This document shows, one piece after another, positions 20,822 to 29,210 of a stretch of DNA of 64,000 nt. The stretch's first letter is position 1, and each line of letters starts with the position of its first letter. Made by a program: the position numbers and the translations under genes. The notes under the pieces are model-generated. The model searched no databases. It saw only the letters and a program-made list of their open reading frames with translations, and had not been told where the DNA came from. This DNA is from Pseudomonadota bacterium (GTDB taxonomy: Bacteria; Pseudomonadota; Gammaproteobacteria; Steroidobacterales; Steroidobacteraceae). The stretch is taken from positions 91,262 through 155,261 of the forward strand of contig JADJOO010000014.1 of NCBI GenBank assembly GCA_016713725.1, written 5' to 3'.

Positions 20822-22167
20822 CCGAAGCCAAGCCCGCTGATCGACCCGAGGTAACGTCGTCCGTGCATCCGCACGTCCAGACGCAGACCTTGACGACGCA
20901 ATCGCTGCCGGGCATGCCTGACCGGATCGGCAAGTACTACGTAGTGCACGAGGTGGGCCACGGCAGCACGGGCACGGTCTACCTGTCGCACGACCCGTTC
21001 TATGGGCGCGACGTGGCGATCAAGCTCTACCACGCCACGATCGGGGACGACGCCGAGAGCCGCAATGCCCGCCGCATGTTCATGGGCGAAGCGAAGATGG
21101 TCGGCAAGCTGCAGCATCCGAACATCGTCCCGATCTTCGACGCAGGCGAGGAAGACGGCCGCCGCTACGTCGTCACCGAGCACGTGCACGGGGCGCGCAC
21201 GCTGAGCGCCTACTGCCGGTCCGGCAGCCTGCTGCCGATCGACCAGGTGGTCTCGATCATGTACAAGTGCGCGAAGGCGCTGCACTACGCGCATTCGCGC
21301 GGCGTGGTCCATCGTGACATCAAGCCGTCGAACATCCTGCTGACGCAGGACGGTGACGTGCGCATCGTCGATTTCGGCATCGCCCTCGTCGCGGATTCTG
21401 ACGTCTCGCGGCTCGAGGGCGTTGCGGGCAGCCCGGCTTACATGTCGCCGGAGCAGGTGCAGGGCCTCGAACTCGATGCGCGCTCCGACCTGTATTCCCT
21501 CGGCGCGGTCATGTACGAGATGCTCTGCGGGCAGAGGCCGTTCCGCGCCGGCGCGCTGGGCAAGTTGCTGCGCCAGGTGGTGCAGTCGGAAGCCGAATCG
21601 CTGCGACTGATCCGTCCGGAGATTCCCGAGGAACTCGAGGAAGTCGTCAAGCGCGCGCTGCAGAAGGAACCGAACAACCGCTACCGTACAGGCACCGAGT
21701 TCGCGGCCGAACTCACGCGCGTGCACCAGAGGCTGCGCGCTTCGCAGGCGGAGATCGACGACGAAGAGCGCTTTGCGGTCATGCGCAAGCTGCGCTTCTT
21801 CCACGATTTTTCGCACAGCGAGATCCGCGAGGTGATGCGCGCCGGAGTCTGGACCGAATGCCACCCCGGCGAGTCAGTGCTGCGACCCGGCGACATCGAC
21901 GACCGGTTCTACATCGTAGTTTCGGGAACCGTGCGCTTGAGCCGCGGCGGCGACATCATCGGCCGCGTTCCCGCGGGCGGCTGCTTCGGTGAGGCCGGTT
22001 ATGCCGAGGGCTCGCGCCGTGACACGGTCGTCGAGGCCGAAAGCGCGGTGACGATGCTGAAGGTGACGGCGACGCTGCTCGAGCAGTCGTCGGTCTCGTG
22101 CCAGCTGCGCTTCCACAAGGTGTTCGTGCGGGAGCTGATCGGGCGGCTGCAGCGGGGCAAGAAGTAG
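20818..22167 (+). CDS. Serine/threonine protein kinase with C-terminal cyclic-nucleotide-binding domain
   Basis: A soluble 449-residue protein. Residues 37-300 form a eukaryotic-type kinase with glycine loop GHGSTGTVY, catalytic lysine 69 (VAIKLY), HRDIKPSN at 165-172, DFG at 185-187 and SPAYMSPEQ. Residues 320-440 form a cNMP-binding fold (CHPGESVLRPGDIDDRFYIV, GGCFGEAGYAEGSRRDTVVE). All catalytic residues are present, so it is probably active and controlled by a nucleotide or by the fold acting as a switch. The GTG start overlaps the pgpA stop (GTGA). Targets unknown. Its TAG stop contributes the first G of a heptad repeat. Confidence 0.9.
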   Translation: MTEAKPADRPEVTSSVHPHVQTQTLTTQSLPGMPDRIGKYYVVHEVGHGSTGTVYLSHDPFYGRDVAIKLYHATIGDDAESRNARRMFMGEAKMVGKLQHPNIVPIFDAGEEDGRRYVVTEHVHGARTLSAYCRSGSLLPIDQVVSIMYKCAKALHYAHSRGVVHRDIKPSNILLTQDGDVRIVDFGIALVADSDVSRLEGVAGSPAYMSPEQVQGLELDARSDLYSLGAVMYEMLCGQRPFRAGALGKLLRQVVQSEAESLRLIRPEIPEELEEVVKRALQKEPNNRYRTGTEFAAELTRVHQRLRASQAEIDDEERFAVMRKLRFFHDFSHSEIREVMRAGVWTECHPGESVLRPGDIDDRFYIVVSGTVRLSRGGDIIGRVPAGGCFGEAGYAEGSRRDTVVEAESAVTMLKVTATLLEQSSVSCQLRFHKVFVRELIGRLQRGKK

Positions 22168-22205
22168 GGGATAGGGGTTGGGGGTTGGGGGATAGTCGGA
22201 AGTGC
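22167..22205 (+). repeat. Heptad repeat, left arm (four 7-mers plus core)
   Basis: Four consecutive 7-mers (GGGGATA, GGGGTTG, GGGGTTG, GGGGATA; 22167-22194) run into GTCGGAAGTGC. The first G is the last base of the kinase stop codon. Same architecture as the element at 33406. A looser C-rich partner arm is at 22354-22399, on the far side of the terminator. Confidence 0.8.
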
Positions 22206-22265
22206 GGCCCCAAACCTATCTGTAAATCGAACCCCGGGCCGTACTGGCAGTCAGATCAAATAGAA

Positions 22266-22291
22266 AGGCGCCATCGGCGCCTGCTTTCTTT
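22266..22291. terminator. Bidirectional intrinsic terminator between kinase gene and folE2
   Basis: A perfect 7-bp stem AGGCGCC/GGCGCCT with loop ATC is followed by CTTTCTTT on the plus strand and preceded by an A-rich stretch that gives a T-rich run on the minus strand. This suits termination of both convergent genes. Confidence 0.7.
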
Positions 22292-22353
22292 GTTGATCAC
22301 TCAAATCGATCGGTGGATTCGCTGGTCGCAGGCCGGTAAGTGGTGGGGAAGTG

Positions 22354-22399
22354 GTCGCTGACTTCCAGCCCCCTAACCCCTGTCCTAACCCCTTCCCTT
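22354..22399 (-). repeat. Heptad repeat, right arm (degenerate)
   Basis: Read on the minus strand it gives GGGGTTA, then an imperfect spacer, GGGGTTA, GGGGG and CTGGAAGTC. The TAG stop of folE2 (22385-22387) falls inside a GGGGTTA unit. Together with 22167-22205 it brackets the terminator. Confidence 0.6.
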
Positions 22400-23249
22400 G
22401 TCCTTCTCGATCAGCGCATACGCGCTGTGATTGTGGATCGACTCGAAGTTCTCGGCTTCGACCACGTAGGCCAGCACGCGGTCCTCACCGTTCAACCGAA
22501 CCGCCACGTCGCGGACGATGTCCTCGACAAACTTCGGGTTGTCATAGGCGCGCTCGGTGACGTACTTCTCGTCAGGGCGCTTCAGGATGCCGAACACTTC
22601 GCACGACGCTTCCTGTTCGGCGATGTCGATCAGTTCCTCGATCCACACGTGCTCGCGCACGCGCGCCTTGATCGTGATGTGCGAGCGCTGGTTGTGCGCG
22701 CCGTAGTCCGAGATGCGCTTGGAGCACGGGCACAGGCTCGTCGCGGCAACGACCACGCGAATCCACATTTGCTCGGCGCCATCGTGGATCTCGCCGATCA
22801 GGCTGGCGTCGTACTTGACGACGCTCTCCACCCTGGAGACCGGCGCCTGCTTCATGACGAAGTAGGGAACGACATCTCGATGTGGCCGGAAGTGGCATCG
22901 AGCCGCTCCGTCATTTCGGTGAGCATGGCGCGGAACGAGTCGACCGAGATTTCCCGCTCGTGCAGGTGCAGGATCTCGACGAACCGCGACATGTGCGTGC
23001 CCTTGAAGTTGTGGGGCAGCGCGACGTACATGTTGAAGTTGGCGACCGTGTGCTGGTCGCCGCCCGAGCGGTCGCGCACGCGCACCGGGTGGTACACGTC
23101 CTTGATGCCGACCTTGTTGATCGGGATCTGGCGCGAGTCGGCCCGTCCTGGACGTCCTCGATGGGCGTCACGCTGGCGCTGCCGAGCGTCTGGCCAAGCG
23201 TTTTGAAGGGCGGCTCATGGCGGTCCGGTCGGGAGGTGCTGTCGTCCAT
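22385..23249 (-). CDS. folE2: GTP cyclohydrolase FolE2 (two frameshifts)
   Basis: A type IB GTP cyclohydrolase that makes dihydroneopterin triphosphate for folate, usable with metals other than zinc. Three pieces in different frames join up: MDDSTSRPDRHEPPFKTLGQ to about 23140; VYHPVRVRDRSGG through KGTHMSRFVEILHLHE to IEMSFP near 22862; and YFVMKQAPVSRVES through LCPCSKRISDYGAHNQRSH and ENFESIHNHSAYALI. The cysteine of LCPCSKRIS and the HNHSA end are the family hallmarks. The second break lacks one base between FP and YF. Sequence error is more likely than two natural mutations. Downstream of dxs on the same strand. Confidence 0.92.
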
Positions 23250-23343
23250 TCGGCCAGGGGCGGAACGTGAAATTCCGCCATGTCCGGTGAGTATACGAGA
23301 CTCTGTCCGGGCTTGCCGCGCAGCGGGCGTCGTGTTGCTGGCG

Positions 23344-25248
23344 TCAGGAGGCCCGGTTGGCGACGGCCGAGCGGACAGGGCGGTGGTCCATCCAGATCCG
23401 CAGCACCTGTTTTTCGAGGCCCGACGCGTCTATTCCGGCCATCACCAGGCAATCCTCGCGCGAGCCGTGCTCGATGAACCGGTCCGGGATGCCGATGTGG
23501 TGAACCTGGGCCTCGATCCCGTGGGCGGCGAGGCACTCGCCCACGGCGCTGCCGGCACCGCCGGCGACCACGTTTTCCTCGAGCGTGACGATGCAGGAAT
23601 GCGCCGCCGCGAGCCGGCACACCGTGTCCTCGTCGAGCGGCTTCACGAAGCGCATGTTGACGAGCGTCGCGTCGAGCCGGTCGGCCAGTGCGACGCACGG
23701 CGCCACCATCGTGCCGAACGCAAGCAGCAACAGACCCGACCGACCTTCACGGCGAATCTCGGCGCGGCCGACCGGTAACGCATGCATTTCCGTGACGAGC
23801 GGAGCGCCCGGGCCGGGTCCTCGCGGATAGCGCACGGCGGCAGGCCCGCCGATCGTGACCGCGGTGTAGAGCATCTGCCGGCATTCGTTCTCGTCCGCCG
23901 GCGCCATCACGACCATGTTCGGGATCGCGCGCAGGAACGACAGGTCGAAGGCCCCCTGGTGCGTCGCGCCGTCGCCGCCCACGAGTCCGCCGCGGTCGAT
24001 TGCGAAGGTCACCGGCAATTCCTGCAACGCGACGTCGTGAATCAACTGGTCGTAGGCACGCTGCAGAAACGTCGAATAAATGGCGACCACCGGCCGCAGT
24101 CCTTCGCAGGCCATGCCGGCCGCGAGCGTGACGGCGTGCTGCTCGGCGATGGCGACGTCGAAATAGCGGTCGGGAAATCGCTTCGAGTACTCGACCAGCC
24201 CGGAACCTTCGCGCATGGCGGGCGTGATGCCGACGATGCGCGGATCGCGCTCCGCCATGTCGCAGAGCCACTGCCCGAATACCTGCGAGTACACCGGGCC
24301 CGTCGCTTTTTCCTTGAAGATGGTGCCGGCCTCCGGATCGAACGGACCCGGGCCATGCCACTTGATCGGATCCGCCTCCGCGGGCGCATAGCCTTTGCCC
24401 TTGCGCGTCACGACGTGCAGGAACTGCGGGCCTTCGAGATCGCGCAGGTTGGTGAGTGTCTTCACCAGCATGTCGAGATCGTGGCCGTCGATCGGGCCGA
24501 AATAGTTGAAGCCCATCTCCTCGAACAAGGTGCCGGGCAGCACCATGCCCTTGAAGTGCTCTTCGGAGCGGCGCGCGAGTTCCCACACTGTGGGCATGCG
24601 GCGCAGGATCTTCTTGCCGCCTTCGCGCAACGCAGCGTAGGTCTTGCCGGAGAGAACGCGCGCAAAGTAGTTCGACAGTGCGCCGACGTTTTCCGAGATC
24701 GACATGTCGTTGTCGTTCAGGATCACGAGCACGTTGGCATCGAGCGCGCCGGCGTGGTTCAGCGCCTCGAAGGCCTGGCCGGCGGTGATCGCGCCGTCAC
24801 CGATGACGGCGACCACGCGGCGCCTTTCGCCCTTGCTCTTGGCGGCGACCGCCATGCCGATGGCCGCGCTGATCGACGTGCTCGAGTGCCCGACGCCAAA
24901 GGTGTCGTATTCGCTCTCGAAGCGGCTCGGGAACGGCGCGAGCCCGCCCTTGTGCTTGATCGTCTGCAGGCGGTTGCGACGACCGGTCAGCACCTTGTGC
25001 GGGTAGGCCTGGTGGCCGACGTCCCAGACGAGGCGGTCGTGCGGCGTGTCGAAAAGGTAGTGCAGGGCAACCGTGAGTTCGACGGTGCCAAGGCCGGCGG
25101 CGAAATGGCCGCCCATCTGGCTGACGGTCTGGATCAGGAAGTCGCGTAACTCGCCGGCGAGGGGAACCAGCTTGTTTTCCGTCAACTTGCGGAGGTCCGA
25201 CGGCGCCTCGATGCGCGTAAGCAACGGGTACAGGTCGGGGCGCGACAT
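23344..25248 (-). CDS. dxs: 1-deoxy-D-xylulose-5-phosphate synthase
   Basis: A thiamine diphosphate enzyme that joins pyruvate and glyceraldehyde 3-phosphate in the first step of the MEP isoprenoid pathway. Landmarks: VWDVGHQAYPHKVLTGRR, GVGHSSTSISAAIGMA, the ThDP motif GDGAITAGQAFEALNHAG to NDNDMSISENVG, and DRGGLVGGDGATHQGAFDLS. 634 residues, full length and unbroken. It follows ispA by 38 bp and is followed by folE2 after 94 bp, so all four minus-strand genes from xseB to folE2 may be one transcript. Confidence 0.98.
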   Translation of the reverse strand: MSRPDLYPLLTRIEAPSDLRKLTENKLVPLAGELRDFLIQTVSQMGGHFAAGLGTVELTVALHYLFDTPHDRLVWDVGHQAYPHKVLTGRRNRLQTIKHKGGLAPFPSRFESEYDTFGVGHSSTSISAAIGMAVAAKSKGERRRVVAVIGDGAITAGQAFEALNHAGALDANVLVILNDNDMSISENVGALSNYFARVLSGKTYAALREGGKKILRRMPTVWELARRSEEHFKGMVLPGTLFEEMGFNYFGPIDGHDLDMLVKTLTNLRDLEGPQFLHVVTRKGKGYAPAEADPIKWHGPGPFDPEAGTIFKEKATGPVYSQVFGQWLCDMAERDPRIVGITPAMREGSGLVEYSKRFPDRYFDVAIAEQHAVTLAAGMACEGLRPVVAIYSTFLQRAYDQLIHDVALQELPVTFAIDRGGLVGGDGATHQGAFDLSFLRAIPNMVVMAPADENECRQMLYTAVTIGGPAAVRYPRGPGPGAPLVTEMHALPVGRAEIRREGRSGLLLLAFGTMVAPCVALADRLDATLVNMRFVKPLDEDTVCRLAAAHSCIVTLEENVVAGGAGSAVGECLAAHGIEAQVHHIGIPDRFIEHGSREDCLVMAGIDASGLEKQVLRIWMDHRPVRSAVANRAS

Positions 25249-25286
25249 TCAGTGATTTTACACTGCCGAGGTCCGGGGCCGTCCGT

Positions 25287-26209
25287 TTAACGGTTCCGGG
25301 CGAGCAGCCAGTGGGACAGGTCGGCCAACGGGCTGTCCTGCCAGCCGTGCATGGCGAGCTGCCGGCTGGCTTCGTCATGCAACTGGCGCACGCGTGCCCG
25401 GGCGGCTTCCATGCCCGTAATCGCAGGGTAGGTTGGCATGCCGCGGGCCTGGTCGCTGCCCGGCGGTTTGCCGATGACCTGCACGTCGCCTTCGACGTCG
25501 AGGATGTCGTCCTGCACCTGGAACGCCAGGCCCACGCGATCGCCAAAAATGCTCAGCGCCTCGAGCTGGTCAGCGCCCAGTCCCGGACTGCAATGCGCGG
25601 CCATCAACACGCTTGCGCGGATGAGCGCTCCGGTCTTGAGCGTGTGCAGGCGCTCGAGGTCGGCCACGTCAAGCGAGCCGCCTTCGGCGGCGAGGTCGAG
25701 CGCCTGGCCACCGGCCATGCCGGCGGTCCCGCTGGCGACGGCGAGAATATCGATGATGCGCACGCGAATCGTGGCATCCGACGGCGGACCAGGATGCGAC
25801 GCCAGCAGGTGGAACGCCAGCACCTGGAGCGAGTCGCCGGCCAGGATCGCTGTCGCTTCGTCGAACTGCTTGTGACAGGTCGGCCGGCCGCGACGCAGGT
25901 CGTCGTCGTCCATGGCCGGCAGGTCGTCGTGCACGAGCGAATAGCAGTGAATCAGTTCGACGGCACAGGCCGCCGCGTCCACCTGTTCGAGCGGAATGTC
26001 CAGTGTTGTCGCGGTCGCGTAGACGAGGGCCGGACGGATGCGCTTGCCAGGACCGAGAACGCTGTAGCGTTGCGCGGCGTGGAGCCGGGCGGGAACTTCC
26101 GTTGCGGCTGGCAGCCATGCGTCGAGTTCGCGCTCGACCCGCAGGCGCCAGCTCGCGAGCGCCTGGGCGAGCGTACATGCGGCGAGGAAACCGCCGGCTG
26201 CAAGGTCAT
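25287..26209 (-). CDS. ispA: Farnesyl diphosphate synthase (start region frameshifted)
   Basis: A short-chain polyprenyl synthase. First aspartate-rich motif LVHDDLPAMDDDDLRRGRPTC, second motif FQVQDDILDVEGD, plus SVLGPGKRIRPALVYATATT and KTGALIRASVLMA. The protein frame has no start codon upstream of LAAGGFLAACTLAQALASW, while an ATG overlapping the xseB stop (ATGA, 26206-26209) is in another frame. A one- or two-base error near the 5' end would restore the usual xseB-ispA overlap, so the start is placed there. It supplies C15 diphosphate for quinones and undecaprenyl carriers, consistent with dxs next door. Confidence 0.93.
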
Positions 26210-26448
26210 TCGTCGTCAGGCGCGAACGGTTCGGGCGCCGCCGTGGCTGATTTCTGCAGCAGGATTTCGACTTTCTGCTCGGCCTGCTTGAGCGAGGCCT
26301 GGCAGTCGCGGGCGAGGGCGACGCCGCGCTCAAAATGCTTGAGCGCATCCTCCAGCGACAGGTCACCGTGTTCGAGCTTGTCGACGGTTGCCTCGAGTTC
26401 GCCCAGGGCGTGCTCGAAGTCGGGGGGATTGGCGGGCGTTGCGGTCAC
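26206..26448 (-). CDS. xseB: Exodeoxyribonuclease VII small subunit
   Basis: An 80-residue helical protein that partners with XseA in single-strand DNA degradation. Typical sequence: FEHALGELEATVDKLEHGDL, SLEDALKHFERGVALARDCQ, ASLKQAEQKVEILLQ. The GTG at 26446-26448 gives exactly the normal length; longer frames upstream are not coding-like. First gene of the minus-strand group xseB-ispA-dxs-folE2. Confidence 0.94.
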   Translation of the reverse strand: MTATPANPPDFEHALGELEATVDKLEHGDLSLEDALKHFERGVALARDCQASLKQAEQKVEILLQKSATAAPEPFAPDDE

Positions 26449-26602
26449 TGGCGGGGCCTCCGGAGGGCGGGAAGCCTTGCACAGGGGTCCGCAGGGGTCA
26501 ACGCGCCCTGTCCTTGTCCCCAGGGCAGGCCATTGCGGCGACTGCGACTCCTCAAACCGGGTCGGGGAGGCTACCGTCCAACGAGGTCCGAATATTCCCT
26601 CG

Positions 26603-26631
26603 TTGACTGGGCTTTGGACTTGGTCTACTAG
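26603..26631 (+). promoter_or_regulatory. Sigma-70-type promoter for the rubrerythrin gene
   Basis: TTGACT (26603-26608, 5 of 6 consensus) and TACTAG (26626-26631, 4 of 6) are separated by exactly 17 bp, 77 bp upstream of the rubrerythrin ATG. The rest of the 259-bp gap between divergent xseB and rubrerythrin contains only GC-rich short inverted repeats. Confidence 0.6.
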
Positions 26632-26707
26632 ACGCTGAGGGACGCTGGAGCAGCCGGCGTCACCCTCGCACTCCATCGAACACAACCGACACAGAGGCTA
26701 GACAGAC

Positions 26708-27124
26708 ATGGCGACGTTGAAGGGCAGCAAGACCGAAGGCAACCTGAAGGCCGCGTTTGCCGGCGAATCGCAGGCCAACCGCCGTTACCTCTATTTCGCA
26801 CAGAAGGCCGACATCGAAGGCTTCAACGACGTGGCCGCCGTGTTCCGCTCGACGGCGGAAGGCGAGACGGGCCATGCGCATGGCCATCTTGAATACCTCG
26901 AAGCCGTAGGCGACCCGGCCACGGGCCTGCCGATCGGGTCGACCTCGAACAACCTGAAGGCATCGATCGCCGGCGAGACGCACGAGTACACGGACATGTA
27001 CCCGGGCATGGCGAAGGCCGCCCGCGACGAAGGCTTCGACGAAATTGCCGACTGGTTCGAGACGCTGGCGAAGGCCGAGCGCTCGCATGCCAACCGGTTC
27101 CAGAAGGCGCTCGACGTCCTCTGA
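26708..27124 (+). CDS. Rubrerythrin-family diiron protein (no rubredoxin domain)
   Basis: A 138-residue four-helix diiron protein. Iron ligands are visible in two pairs: Glu20 (FAGESQAN) with E53-x-x-H56 (EGETGHAHGH), and Glu90 (AGETHEYTDMY) with E124-x-x-H127 (KAERSHAN). It ends where classical rubrerythrins carry the rubredoxin domain, so electrons must come from a partner. Family members reduce hydrogen peroxide. The partner is plausibly the Fe-S protein encoded next, with DUF3501 after it; this trio recurs in proteobacteria. It has its own promoter and a strong hairpin after its stop. Confidence 0.93.
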   Translation: MATLKGSKTEGNLKAAFAGESQANRRYLYFAQKADIEGFNDVAAVFRSTAEGETGHAHGHLEYLEAVGDPATGLPIGSTSNNLKASIAGETHEYTDMYPGMAKAARDEGFDEIADWFETLAKAERSHANRFQKALDVL

Positions 27125-27167
27125 CCGGGGCCCCCGGGCGTGACGCCCGGCCGAAAGTGACCTGCGG

Positions 27168-27193
27168 GGAGGGCGGGCTTTGGCCCGCCCTCC
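27168..27193 (+). terminator. Strong GC hairpin after rubrerythrin
   Basis: A perfect 11-bp stem GGAGGGCGGGC/GCCCGCCCTCC with loop TTTG. There is no T run after it, so it may act as a 3' mRNA stabiliser or partial attenuator that lowers expression of the two downstream genes relative to rubrerythrin. Confidence 0.55.
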
Positions 27194-27250
27194 TGCCTTG
27201 GGCGCAAGTGAACGACGGGTCCCGCAACATCCGCGTCAAGGGGACGCGCC

Positions 27251-28302
27251 ATGACCGAAGAAACCAGCAGCAAAGGCACGGGCAGCGGCACGCGTGAAGG
27301 CAGCCTGTCGAAGCCGACACGCCATCCGGTCGCCTGGCGCGAGCCCGGGTATTTCGACGAAGACAAGCTGGTCCACGAGCTCGAGCGCGTGTACGACCTC
27401 TGCCACGGTTGTCGTCGCTGCTTCAGCCTGTGCAACTCGTTTCCGCTGTTGTTCGACGCGATCGACGCCTCGCCGTCCGGCGAACTCGATGGCGTCGACA
27501 GGAAGGTGTTCTGGGAGGTGGCCGATCACTGCTACCTCTGCGACATGTGCTACCTGTCGAAATGTCCGTACGTGCCCCCGCACCCGTGGAACATCGATTT
27601 CCCGCACCTCATGTTGCAGGCGAAGGCGGTCAAGTTCAGAAAGGGCGGAACGCGCGCGCGCGACAGGATCCTGAGCTCGACCGACATGGTCGGCACGCTC
27701 GCCGGCATTCCGGTGGTGTCGCAGATCGTCAACAAGGTGAATCGAACGGCGTTCGGCCGCCGCATGCTCGAATGGCGGCGATGGTGGCACAGGGGTACGA
27801 CCTGGTCGCGCCGATCCCGTCGTGCGCATTGATGTTCAAGCAGGAACTGCCGCTGCTGTTCCCCGAGGATGAGCAGGTGAAGAAGGTGCAGGCCGCGATG
27901 TTCGATCCGTTCGAATACCTTGCGCTGCGCCACAAGGCAGGGCTTCTCCGCACGGATTTCGCCCGGCCGCTGGGCAAGGTCAGCTATCACGTGCCGTGCC
28001 ACCTGCGGGTGCAGAACCTCGGCCTGAAGACGCGCGACGTGCTGCAGCTGATTCCGGGGACCGACATCGAGCCGATTGAACGCTGCTCGGGTCACGACGG
28101 CACCTACGGCGTGAAGAAGGAATTCCGCGAGACCTCGATGAAAATCGGCAGGCCCGTCTTCAGCAAGGTCAAGAACGCCGCACCCGACTACTACGCGAGT
28201 GACTGCCCGATGGCCGGGCACCAGATCGAATCCGGGCTCGGCGCCGATCCGCAGCCGCCGACGCATCCGCTCAGGTTGCTGCGCATCGCGTACGGCCTCT
28301 GA
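27251..28302 (+). pseudogene. GlpC/HdrD-like Fe-S (CCG-domain) oxidoreductase with internal deletion
   Basis: The N-terminal part has two [4Fe-4S] ferredoxin motifs (CHGCRRCFSLC and CYLCDMCYLSKC) as in anaerobic glycerol-3-phosphate dehydrogenase subunit C and heterodisulfide reductase. It continues to NRTAFGRRMLE near 27772, then shifts frame directly to AAMVAQGYDLVAPIPSCALM, then YHVPCHLRVQNLG and IERCSGHDGTYGVKKEF. Family proteins of this gene neighbourhood have a first cysteine-rich CCG domain of roughly 100 residues between these points; here it is absent. So the frame is broken and a domain is missing at one junction. It could be a real deletion or an assembly collapse. It presumably moved electrons to the rubrerythrin. 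Confidence 0.8.
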
Positions 28303-28329
28303 CTCGAGACCTTCGAAATCGCAACGACC

Positions 28330-28944
28330 ATGACGACCAGCACCGCAACCATGCGTGGATTCCAGAAACTGTCCCCTGAGGACCTGTTCAGTCTCGAGCA
28401 GTACTCGAAGCAGCGTCCGCAGTTCCGACCCCAGGTGCTTGCGCACAAGAAGCGCCGCACGCTGCAGGTCGGCCCGCATGCGACGATCCTGTTCGAAGAT
28501 CGGCTCACCGTGCAATACCAGGTGCAGGAAATGCTGCGTATCGAGCGCATCTTCGAGGCCGCAGGCATTGCCGACGAACTTGGCGCCTACAACCCGTTGA
28601 TTCCGGATGGCAGCAACTGGAAAGGCACGCTGCTGATCGAGTTCCCGGACCCGGAGGAGCGCAAGGCCGCGCTGGCCGGACTCAAGGGCGTGGAGGACCG
28701 CTGCTGGGTGCAGGTCGCAGGGCACGAGCGCGTGCATGCTATCGCCGATGAAGACCTCGAGCGCGAGAACGACGAGAAAACGTCGGCCGTGCATTTAGTG
28801 CGCTTCGAGCTGTCCGCCGCGATGGTCGCGGCGGCGAAGAATGGCGCGGCGATCGGTGTCGGCATCGACCATCCGAACTACCGGCATGCGGTTGAACCAG
28901 TCGCCCCGACGATTCGCGATGCGTTGGTCGCGGATCTCGCGTAG
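28330..28944 (+). CDS. DUF3501 family protein
   Basis: A 204-residue protein recognised as DUF3501 from ILFEDRLTVQYQVQEMLRIE, IADELGAYNPLIPDGSNWKG and GVGIDHPNYRHAV. The family has no known activity; it regularly follows the rubrerythrin and CCG Fe-S protein genes, suggesting a role in the same peroxide-defence or redox chain. No metal-binding cysteines are conserved in it. ATG at 28330, with a second in-frame ATG (28351) possible. The downstream gap carries the large hairpin at 28974. Confidence 0.85.
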   Translation: MTTSTATMRGFQKLSPEDLFSLEQYSKQRPQFRPQVLAHKKRRTLQVGPHATILFEDRLTVQYQVQEMLRIERIFEAAGIADELGAYNPLIPDGSNWKGTLLIEFPDPEERKAALAGLKGVEDRCWVQVAGHERVHAIADEDLERENDEKTSAVHLVRFELSAAMVAAAKNGAAIGVGIDHPNYRHAVEPVAPTIRDALVADLA

Positions 28945-28973
28945 GCGGTCGTCAGCGATCAGGCAGTCGTCAG

Positions 28974-29045
28974 CGGCCGATCCGGTCGTTCTTCCCGAGC
29001 GCGGAAAGGCAGACACGCGCTCGGGAAGAACGACCGGATCGGCCG
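28974..29045. repeat. Long perfect hairpin, invariant-loop family (copy A)
   Basis: Two perfectly complementary 30-nt arms (28974-29003 and 29016-29045; inner ends CCGAGCGCG and CGCGCTCGG) enclose the 12-nt loop GAAAGGCAGACA. The same loop, reverse complemented, occurs in the hairpin at 36754-36827, whose arms differ in sequence. Confidence 0.9.
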
Positions 29046-29097
29046 CGTGCGAGGCGGCGCCTGAGCGAGCGCTTGCCAGAGCGCAAGCACTCGCACG
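29046..29097. repeat. Second nested hairpin adjoining copy A
   Basis: Outer arms CGTGCGAG (29046-29053) and CTCGCACG (29090-29097) enclose an inner pair GCTTGC (29071-29076) and GCAAGC (29083-29088). With copy A it fills most of the gap before parE, where C-homopolymers (29130-29148) also occur. Confidence 0.65.
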
Positions 29098-29210
29098 GCG
29101 CATGTAACCGTCAGCGGCCGCACGGCTTGCCCCCCCACCCCCCCCCCCTCCTAGCTGTTAGAATTCGCCCGCTTTTCACCACCCACGCGAGCCCGCGGAC
29201 CGATCCAAGA

